Below, one piece after another: positions 41,401 through 50,900 of a stretch of 64,000 nucleotides of DNA (its first letter is position 1; every line of letters starts with the position of its first letter). Source of the stretch: Asterochloris sp. CNOR1 (lineage: Eukaryota > Chlorophyta > Trebouxiophyceae > Trebouxiales > Trebouxiaceae); the NCBI GenBank assembly GCA_963969365.1, contig OZ017749.1, positions 3,658,001 through 3,722,000 on the forward strand, written 5' to 3'. A program made the position numbers and the translations under genes. The notes under the pieces are model-generated. The model worked only from the letters and a program-made list of their open reading frames with translations, was not told the DNA's origin and searched no databases.

Positions 41401-44400
41401 AATGCCGTAGCCTGTGCGCACCTGCAGCCTGGGCTCAGAGCACTGTCCTCAGGGTCTGATTTCAGATCCTGGTGGGCGGCTGCATGGCTATGAGCCACTG
41501 AAGTCAGGGGCAGCCACTGCAGTCTAGGCAGACATCATGTTGCCCTTGGTATTAGTGGCAATCCACCCGATCTCCCGCATCAAAAGATCATTAGATGCAG
41601 CAGCTAGGAACTTGCCATCACAAGACAGTGACAGTCTCGCGATGCAGGAGGCTCAGCGCAAGGCAGGGGAGGGCATAGCCGTGGCTTTGCCGCCTGCTGT
41701 GCCCCAGGCGGAGCACCAGCTGCGCTCCCGCACCGAGCAGGTGCGGCGCCTGGAGGGGGAGCTGGAGGGCCGGGGAGTGCTGATGAAGGACCTGCAGCGC
41801 CGCCTGCACCGGGTGGAGGCGGAGGCGCGAGAGGCACAGCGCAAGGTGACCAACGACAGGAACTTCGTTGGGGTTCTGAACTTTCTGTCTGCAACAGGTG
41901 CTGTGCATTCCAGAGACCTTGCACTCAGCAGATGCAGAGGACCGGCTTGTCTAGCGCAGAGTGTGTCACAAACCTCCACCCTGCCCCAGATCTCGCCCGT
42001 GGGTGTTTGTGAGTGCACTGGCAGGGCTTGCTGACTACAGAGAGCTCACAGTTCTGTGAAGCCTACACCAGCAGAAGCAGAGGCTTACTGTTGCTCTGTG
42101 TTCGTCTTCCACTGCCCCAAGGATTGAACGAGTTGTAATGCTGTAGTGCAAGCATGCATGCAAGCAAGGCCATCTTTATCATCCAGCAATGATGTTGACC
42201 AGACCCAGTTTGCCGTCAGCACAGGTGCGCAATTCAAGCCCTGACATCTTGTCCTGAAGCAGCAGTTGCCGCAGGCAAGCTTCACCCTAAACCCTCAACC
42301 CTAAAACCCTAAAGCAAGCTTCTTCTCGCCCACAAGTGGGCACTGGGCCATGCAGGCAGCTCAGCAGGAGAGCAGTGCAACCCGTGTCGAGGCTTTGGAG
42401 CAGCAGGTGCAGCGCCTGCAGCAGGAGAAAGCGGCGCTGCAGAAGCAGGTGACTTTTTTTTACAAAGCGCCGAGGGTTAGCGGACCTCTTCCGGAAACTG
42501 CCTCTGGCTCCTGCAATGGGCTTTCGAGCTGGACTAGGTTGTGTTGAAGGAGCTTGTGCCTTGTCAGAGCTTGCAGCGGCTGTCACCATCAAGTTGCCTA
42601 CTGCGGTCGGGCACCGTTCTGTGTCAGCAGGAACGACAGCCTCCCTGCCATCACCTGCTCATGTTTGTGTCCCACTGCAGCCATTCCCATGAGTCCAGAG
42701 CCTTTCAAAGACAAACTCCTGCAGCACCAGCAAACACGCCTCCTGAGGCAGTGCTCCTGTGCCTGCAGGTGGAGGGCAGGCCTGCAGCAGCCGCAGCGGC
42801 TGCCCCTGAGGCAGGGACCGATGTCGAACAGCTGCGCTGCCAGGTGGGGGCTTTAAAGCTGGCCCTGGAGGGCGCCCAGGCTGCCCATGGGCAGGCACTG
42901 GAGAGGATGGCAACCATGAAGGTAGGTCAAGCTTACATGTGCTAGCCATTGGTTGAATTTGGGACATGTTGATAGGACCCTGTCAGTTAATGCAATCAGA
43001 ATTGCAATGGTCGTGCGCAGAGTCCTATGGGGCACACTCTGAGCCTGACAGGTCGGGCATGCACAGCAGTTGGGCTATAGCAGCGGAAACCTTCAACATC
43101 TGGAATGCATGCTGCTAACAGTACTTTGGGGGCTGACCACATATGTATAGTATCATGATGCCGCCAGCATTTGATTGAGGGTACCCCCACACAAACAGCA
43201 TATAGACAAATATGAAGCGACCGCTGTACAGGCACGAGCCCTGCTCAGCATGAGGCTGCCAGAAACTCATGACAATCCACTCCCTGCTCATCTCTTCCAC
43301 ATAACCTCTCCCCACCTCCTGCATCAGCTGCTGCTGCTCGCAGTGTGAGGCAAGAGTTCACTGCTTGACAGGTAAAGCAAGGCTACTGCATTTTCAAGCA
43401 TCAGCAGACACGCTGCAAGCATGAACCCTTGATGTTTCAAGGCCCTTCATCTAATGCTGCCCTGCAACAGCAACGCTCCTGTGCAGGCTGCCCACAGGCG
43501 GACCTGCAGCATCAGCTACTGCAGGGAAAGGAGGCATTTTGTGCTTCATTTACCGGGTGCAAAGTGGCTGCTGCCCAGTCCACAGATCGCAGGCAGCCTG
43601 CAAGCAGCAGACCTATGTGTGTGATTGCCCTTCATCCCCCTGGCCTGGAACAGCAATGCTCGTGTGTATGCTGTCCGCAGGCAGAGCTGCACCACCAGCT
43701 GCTGTCAGCAGAGGAGGCCTGGGTGCCCCGCGTGGCCGCTGCGCAGCGCGAGGCCTGTGCAGCAGAGGCTTGCCTCTGGCAGGGGCGCCTGGCAGCGGCC
43801 CAGCAGGCGCTGGAGGCGGCTGCCAGCAGGGCAGAGCGGCTGCAGGCAGAGCTGCAGTCTGCGCGTGCGGGAGTCCCCTGGACGCCCCGAGCGCAGGAGG
43901 TCAGTGGCACAGGCCCGCCTCCGGTGCCTTTGAATGGAAACCCCCCTGCAGCAGGCCCCCTGGTACCTCATCTGGGCAAATGACGCCAGGCGGCTCTCCT
44001 TGAAGCGTTGTGCCTCGATGACTGAATCAATGCTAGCTGCTCAGGGTGGTGGATGGCAGGCGGCTTACTGCAGCACAGCAATGCCTAAAGACATACTTTC
44101 AGCTTGACATTGTGGCTGTGGGTTTTCTTTTCGCACTATCTGGGTGTTGCTGTTACCAGTGAACGGCAGTGAGAACCGGGCACATCTGGTACGCTTGCCA
44201 GCGCTGTGGCTGTCCTATGTTGCAGTTTGCCGCGCTTGAACTCAAACTGAGGCAGCTGGAGGCAGCTGAGCAGCAGCGTCAGACAGAGGCAGCGCTGCTG
44301 CTCCAGCAGGCGGCTCCATCCTTTTCAGGTCGGTTGGCATGAAGCTGCCCACCTGCAAATCGCCTGTCAGTGCGGCCACCTCCTGTGCAGCTCCTGTCCA

Positions 44401-44618
44401 TTTGTATTAAGCCAGTCTCACCAGTGGTGAGAGCACTGCTCACTGCCAGCATCATTGTGTACCTGCAACAGCTTATCTGCTTTGGTCCTACAGGAATGGA
44501 TGTCCAGCAGGCAAATCTTATGAGAGACGCCCAGATTGCCGCTTTCCGCATAGAGGTGGATAACATCTTGGCGATGGCCAAGCAGCTTCAAATACAGCAA
44601 GAATCAGCCGCAATCTGA
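32438..44618 (+). CDS. CEP162: CEP162 homologue, centriole/transition-zone coiled-coil protein
   Basis: Likely exons: 33037-34105 (long, alanine-rich, disordered), 34856-34957, 35429-35604, 36257-36315, 36499-36576, 36984-37100, 37318-37512, 38532-38605, 39012-39195, 39551-39667, 40458-40561, 41039-41147, 41708-41845, 42356-42448, 42769-42921, 43681-43899, 44226-44328 and 44494-44618 (stop TGA). Blocks align in order with human CEP162: LRRELQEQEQLIRGYQ (human IQKEIQEQETLLQGYH), W-YAENQDLV (WYAENQELL), RNPNSMAALVAAS (RRYPNSLPALILAAS), RVRELEGQLEAVRSHYHGKV, FAALELKLRQLE (FVGLEKKIKQME), and a final FRIEVDNIL (FRTELDSIL). CEP162 binds axonemal microtubules at the distal centriole and promotes transition-zone assembly. 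N-terminal exons around 32438-32528, 32639-32687 and 32768-32803 are tentative. Confidence 0.88.
37595..37930 (+). repeat. Intronic tandem repeat in CEP162, three to four units
   Basis: A 98-107 bp unit recurs with GGCAGTGGGCT-like text at 37626, 37733 and 37832, and 'TGGCAGGCTGCTGG.C.GCCT' in each unit. A partial unit precedes them. I see no coding echo in it; it looks like a minisatellite grown inside the intron. Confidence 0.75.
39186..39330 (+). repeat. Donor echo after CEP162 exon 39012-39195
   Basis: The exon end and donor GTCAAG|GTGAAAGGCAGCCTGG (GT at 39196) recurs 111 bp downstream as GTCAAG|GTGAGAGGCAGCCTGG (GT at 39307). The downstream copy has the better donor consensus (GTGAG). 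Use of the downstream site would add 37 codons' worth of sequence, in frame in length if no stop intervenes. Confidence 0.8.
39650..40000 (+). repeat. Donor echo after CEP162 exon 39551-39667
   Basis: GCAAGCTCCAGAAACTGCAG|GT at 39668 recurs as GCAAGCTCCAGAAGCTGCAG|GT at 39834, 166 bp on. The flanking intron text ('CATCCTGCTGGCT.TGGCAG', 'CAGTTGC.GCGTCTGACA') is also duplicated, with a third partial unit near 39980. Confidence 0.8.
42275..42322. repeat. Interstitial telomere-like repeat between 9 bp direct repeats
   Basis: 42285-42313 reads as four telomeric units (CCCTAAA, CCCTCAA, CCCTAAAA, CCCTAAA), the algal/plant TTTAGGG type. It is flanked exactly by GCAAGCTTC at 42275-42283 and 42314-42322. 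It lies in a CEP162 intron 33 bp before the acceptor of exon 42356-42448. Confidence 0.9.
43455..43760 (+). repeat. Echo upstream of CEP162 exon 43681-43899
   Basis: The upstream copy reads CPQADLQHQLLQGKEA ... VAAAQ; the real exon reads CPQAELHHQLLSAEEA ... VAAAQ. Both follow a CCGCAG/CCACAG acceptor, and the spacing is close to 190 bp. The upstream copy stays open for this stretch, so it could be spliced in as an alternative exon. Confidence 0.8.
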
Positions 44619-44759
44619 ACCACATACTTTGGCAGATAACTTAAGCACTTCAAGTTTGAGATTAACACACAAGCAGAATAACATACTTCAGATAAACTTC
44701 TGGCAGGCGGTTCACGCGCTTCAAAGTGTGACATACATCTTCCGGCCAACCTGTACAGT

Positions 44760-44764
44760 TTACA
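44760..44764 (-). terminator. TGTAA poly(A) signal of the K+ channel gene
   Basis: On the minus strand TGTAA lies about 145 nt past the channel's stop codon, just after the perfect hairpin. Position and motif fit chlorophyte 3'-end formation. Confidence 0.5.
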
Positions 44765-44772
44765 AACCCTCT

Positions 44773-44808
44773 GGCCTGCCGCATTGTATGCCCACAATGC
44801 GGCAGGCC
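44773..44808. repeat. Perfect hairpin between convergent CEP162 and K+ channel genes
   Basis: Two 15 bp arms (44773-44787 and 44794-44808; arm GGCCTGCCGCATTGT) are exact inverted repeats around a 6 nt loop. The hairpin sits in the 288 bp gap between two convergent stop codons. It could act as a 3'-end structure for both transcripts or be a tiny inverted-repeat element. Confidence 0.9.
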
Positions 44809-44906
44809 CACAAAACCTTCTCATCACAGTGATCAGAGCAGGGGGGATTGATGTGGACTTTGTGGCTTGGACCCAGAACTGAGGCCATATGCCTCTGAGG
44901 CATGTG

Positions 44907-47900
44907 TCATGTGCGTGGTTGCTCTGCGTCGTCGTTCAGCTCTTCTGCATCAGCAGCTGTCTGAGCATCACCATTTTCTCTGTCATTAGCAAGCAGCTTC
45001 CCGATGGGGCGAGCTGCAGCCCTGAACTTGGCATCTGCGGTGTCCAGGTCTTCTGTGTTGTCTTGGGATGCGCCATCGTCTCCAGGATGTTGTTGACGGA
45101 CCTCTGATTGTGTCCGCCTGAGGTCACCCACTTGGTCCAGCATCTTCAACCTGCATGAGGCAGGGACTGATAGGCGAGCATAAGCACTCCAGGTACAACT
45201 TTGCATGTGAAGCCATTTTCCTGTCAGACTTATTGCTACCAACAGGTTGAGAGGTACAAAGACTCTCAAGTAACCACGCCTGGTCAACCCCACAGTGAGA
45301 TACCTAGCTTGCTCACGTCTGACTCTGCGTTGGCCATGGCTCTGTCAAGGCTCAAACCTGATGTTCGTGTAAAATACACCCACCCTGGAGTTCGCAGTGT
45401 TTGACATGACTGCTTGGTCACGTAAGGATCAGGTGGGAGCCCATGAGCGCCACACTGACCAGGCCCAATTGGCACAGGATAGGATCTGCAGTCCACTGGG
45501 TTGGGTGCAGAGACAGAGCACAGTGACAAGTGTGATCTACATTCCCATTTACTGGGGGGCCTGGAGAGTTGCGGAGGCATGACAAAGCAGCTTGATGATG
45601 CCAACACACAGCAGGAGGCCCATCAACTCACCAGAGAGGGTGGGGGTCTCTCTTGGCAATACGCTCCAGGTGGTCGTGCATCCCCTCCACCAGGCGAGTT
45701 CGCACTTCGGGGTAGATGCCGCATATGTGGTGCAGGTCTGCCAGGCACAGGCGCCAGACAGTGCAGGGGGCAATCGCACGATAGGTGCACGGCCTGCAGC
45801 ACGGCAGGGGCTCTTCCTAGGCACTCATTGGTATGATCTTCCACCTGACCCCACCACCAACTACACTGGGCACTAGGTAGGTTTGTGAGTTTGGAGCAGA
45901 CGCTGCAAGTGTGGTGCAAGTCTGCCAGGAACAGGCAGCAAAGTGTGCACGGGGCAATTGCACAGCCTGCGGGGTGGGCAGGGGCTGTTCATCTGCTGGA
46001 TCTGAAATCCCACTACTAACTGCACTGGGCACCAGGTGGGTCTGCACTTTGGGGTCAATGCTGCAGATGAGGTGCAGCTCTGCGAGCGACAGGTGTCAAA
46101 TTCGGCAGGAGCCAATCGCGCGGTAGGTGCATGGCCTCAAGGGTGGCACCTGGATCCATCCATCTGCATTGAGTGATCAGCTTCCAGCAAAATTAGCCTT
46201 GCCCCAGATGCAGCGCGCTGGGGAGTTTATGCAGCAGGTGCGTAGTCTGCACTCGTGGGTCTCGCCTGCGCTTGGCCTCGTCCAGGGCGTCAGCGACCAC
46301 CACCAGCTCCCCCAGGATGCCAGGAGCAATGATCAACTCCACGTCACGATTATGCCGAAGTGCTAGCACCTCACCTGCAGCAAATGCAGCAAAGAGACAG
46401 GCTTCAATGTTTGGCAGATATCTGCAGTTGCCAAGCTGGAAGTCTTTGAGTGCCACTTTTGCCATGCTGCACACTGCAGCAGCTAACACCACACAACCAT
46501 AGGTGAGCAGCCAGGACTGCCCTGTAGGCCTGGGGGGGAGGGGTGTGTGCTCAGCCTGCGCCATGACAGACAGCTAGATGCGAGGCCTGCAGCCCAGCTG
46601 CTGATGAGGGCCTGCATGGGGACAGTTAAGGTACTGGACACCATACTACAGGTCCTTGCATCTTAACATGCTGAGGATGAATTTCCTGCAGTTGCCAAGA
46701 AGTAGGAGGCAGCATTTGGAGTTCGGTCAGTAGGCTTCTGCTGACAGAGACTGTGCAGTCAGTGATTGCAAGTGGGTCCTGGCGGCAGGGGGCAGCTCTG
46801 GGTTATATGCACAAGTTACTTCCGTCTCCTTAAGAAACTGCAGCTCCCAGCTGACGCTTGCTGCCACAGAGAGAGTGGGCATCCCTCAGACACAGGTGGG
46901 CTGCAGTGACTAGTTGACCCCTGGCTGGAAGAGTCCTGTTGCTCACCTTCCTGCAGAAGCCACAGGCAGTCTGCATCATCCCCCTCCTTGCAGATGTCAT
47001 GCCCCGCAGGGATGGACTCAGGCGTCAGGCGTCCCACAAAAACCTTGAGGGCTCTCTCATTCTGCAGGACATGCAGGCATCAGCTCGGGCAGGCTCAGCA
47101 ACCACCCTGCAGCGCTTGCAGCAGGTCATTCAGCCTTCACAGCCACCTGCAGCGCTTGAGCAGCTCAGGCAGGACAAAGACCATGTGGGAGCTCTCACGG
47201 TGCAGGGCATGCAAGCATGAGCTCATCCAGGCTTGCGCAACCACCTGCAGGCCTTGGGATCTGCAGGATAGGCATGCATTCATTGGGCCAGACAGGGCTG
47301 GAACATTTCAGGCTTGCCCTGCAGGAGGTTAGAAGATGTGGAAACGAAAAGCAGGGCAGTGGCACAGTAAGCGGCAACTTGATAATTGGGCCACAGTGCA
47401 GTACACCGTCACACACACACAGATACCCGCACAACAGACCTGGGCTTGCATGCTGCCAGAGCAGACACCCACAGGAGAGTCAGGGGCGAAGCCATGTGGA
47501 TGGAGCTGACACTGCCAGGTGCAGGGCATGTGCCCAGCGTGTCATCCACAGCCTTGTTCCCTGAAGGCACCAGCTTGGCAAACCCTTCAGACCACAGCGT
47601 TGGCAAACCCCTCAGACCACAGCAAAAGCAGCGAGCTGCCATCCAAACGCTCACCAGGACATTCAGGATGTCTGACTTGGCCAGGGCATCCTTGGTCAGC
47701 TCCTGAGCAATCTCTGCTTGCAGCAGGGCTGGCAGCTCCAGGAACATGCCATCCTCCCCCGCCTCTGCAGTAGGGATCAACCTGTCAGCCTTTGCACAGC
47801 TTCTCTGCCTGCAATGGGTCAAGAGCCATGTCACGCTGGCAGCTCATGGCTGCAGCAGGACCGAGGTAGTAGATCAGTTCTCTATACTGAGTAGTCAAGT

Positions 47901-50900
47901 TGTTTTCATGTCACCTTCTCACCTTTCAATAGGTAAATGATCTTGCTGCCTGCCATTGAGACAGTGTACGCACCAGCATGGGGGGCAGCAGCGGGAGCAG
48001 ATGCAACGACACACACCAAGCAGCACCCCACCTGCGTGGTCCAGCCATATGTGTGCGTAGAAGGCCCTCAGCTTGCTGTAGAGGTGCTCCGGCACTTGGC
48101 GGTGACGTGACCTGCACCACGAGGTGCAGTTGCATCAGGCACCTGCTCAGCAGCCCAACCCTGGCAGAGATGAGCAGCGCTTGGAGAATGGGGCTGAGGG
48201 CATCAAACAGCAGCCTGCCAAAGCAAAGGTAACTCGAACATCCCGTACTGCAAAGGAAGTCAAGGAAGGGTACAACTGCTTTGCATGTACTATTAGGAGT
48301 TGGTGTTTTGCATAGAGGCAACTCATCCAGATTACATCATCTTCAACCCCAGAGGTTCGTAGTGATGGGCTGACCGCTCACCATGCCTCCACTGCCTGCA
48401 TCTTCCTCCGCAGCATGTCAATCTTTTCGGCATCCCTGCAGGTCAATGAGGAGTTTGAGGGGACTATCCCAGATGAGGAGAATTCCTCCCCGAAGGGCTG
48501 GCAAACGCCGCATTGCTCTGCTTTGGGTTTGCTGTGGCTTTTGAAACTGCTGTGCATGACACAGCTGTGCAGGCAATCAGCTGCTGTTGCCTGACAGGCA
48601 GCAAGCCAGCGGAGCTTACTTGATCACATGTTTGAGCAGCTCCCTGCAGCAGTACAGTAGGACAAGTCAGCCACCTGACCAAGCACCAGGCAAGATGCAC
48701 AAGCACCAGGCAGGCATCAGAGGCGGGTGTCACAGCAGCAGCGCGAGCAGCAGGTCTCATGAGCAGCAGCCTGGACAGCAGGCATGACGCCAGGCTTTCA
48801 GCAAACATATAGGGCATCAATTGAGGAGCAGAAGGTGGCGCTTTGCCCCCGACACGTGCCATGCAGCCAGGCATCTGACTCACTGTGAGGAGCTGATGGC
48901 AAACCCAAAGAGCACAACGCCTGTGATCATAGTGAAGCAGCTGAAGACCTCCTCGACAGGCGTGTTGGGCACAATATCACCATTGCCAACCGTGGTGACC
49001 TGCACTGTGCAACATTTCGTCAGCTCGAATGTTGGCTTCGAATTCAGCACCTGGCTGCGCTGTTTGGCATCACTTGCAACCACAACAGCAGATGCTGGCA
49101 AATGCTTGGCCTGGGTCTGATGGAACAAGCTCTGCAAAGCTGTGCTGTAGCTTCTCTCCGGCTCAGGGTGCAGTGGTAGCAGCAGTAACAACGGTCTGAC
49201 ATCAATTGACAGGGTGCCCTGATGCAGCTGCAGCTGCTTGCAGTGGCAGTGCACAGGTCTGATGCCGCTGCTACTGACCTGCATGGTCACATAATATAAG
49301 GTGCCAACCCACTGCCTGAGGGGGTCCTTGTCGGAGAGGTCTGTACCGTTGCCTGCACGAGAGAGCAGGCTGCAATGTGAGTGAACTTGATGGCACCTGT
49401 CAAGCCAAACCCAGGCCACCTTCAGCACAGGGGATTTTCAGGTTGATGGAGCTTGTGCACAAAGTTCTGCATGACAGATGGTTTGCTCAGGACAACAAGG
49501 GTGCTTTGAACGCATGCTGCTTTGGCTTTACCTGCACTGACGAGGTAGGAATTGTCCTTGCCCTCCACAGTTGCCAGCCAGATCCAGGCACAGGTCAGCA
49601 GGTTGAGGAGCCAGACTGCAGGCACGAAGCAGAGTTGGGGCATGCCTCAGGGCAGAGGCAATGCAACGCTGGCTGTGCAATGTGAGCCAACGCTGGCCAG
49701 CACTGCAAAGGCTGTGCTGGCAGTGTTCAAGTGAGCCAGAGCTGAGGCATCACCTCATTCATGAAGTGATTGCTCAGCGACAGCACAGACCGGAGTGTAC
49801 AGACTGCCAAGATCAGACTGCGTTTTTGCTCAACCTTACCTGTAAGATAAACCACTCGTAGCAGCATGACATGGCCCACACTGAGATGCTGCACAGCCAC
49901 ACAAAATGGGATCATATAGCTCCAGCACAGGTACACGCAGCAGAAAGGATTGCAGGGCAGAAGCACTTGTTGAGACATGCAAAGAGCCACAACTTTAGCG
50001 ACAATGCACACCAGCAGGCAGACAAAGACATCGACAGGCAGGCAAGGGCATCATCAGGTCTGGCAGTGTGCACAGAGCCCAGCTGCAGGGAAGGGCAGAC
50101 AGCAAAGAACCCTGGCAGCCTGAGCAGCCTCACCGTCATGAGAAAGCTGCTGCGGCCATCAGTCAGAAATTGTGTGAACTGATCCTGCAGGCAGCAATCT
50201 GGGGAGTTGGCTGCAGGCAGTGATCTGGGGAGGTGGCTGCCAGACAGGCCAGGCAGTGCACCAGCGTCTGGGGGTACAGTGGATGTGCAGAGTGTGCATG
50301 CGCACAGGAAGGCTATCTAATGCTGGGGCAGTGATGCAGGGCATCCTAGCAGGCAGTAAGCTTTCAGAAGCTCATGCCTGCAAGCTTGAATGCTCTGCTG
50401 CAGAGCAAGCCCTCCTGGTGTAATCAGCCGCCCAGCTGGCAGCACAACGGCCTGATGGACTGCACTTCTCAACTTCCGCCCTCAACCTCCCTGCTGCATG
50501 GGGTCAGTCAGCTGCAGTCGGCGCGCACCCTGAAAAACATGTATGTGCAGATGCAGTCCCTGCAGCTGCCTGCTGCAGCGAAGTCAGCCAGCTGCTAAGT
50601 GGGGCCCAACCTATCAAATCTAATAGGCGCCACTGCAGCCCCAAAGGCACCCTGCTATATAGAGTCAGCCATCTGCTATGTCTGCAGCCCCTTTCTGGCA
50701 GCCTGATTTCCACACAGGCAGGCCCCACAGCACCTCACTGCATGGAGCCAGCCAGCTGCTGTGTAGCCCCCTCTCTGGCAAACTGAGCCCCTTGACTGCA
50801 GCCCATGAAAGCACCTTGCCAAGCGAAGTCAGCCAGCACCTTGATGTATGAGGTCAATCAGCCTGCAGCCCTTAGCCTGCAGCCCTTGATTACTCTGGAC

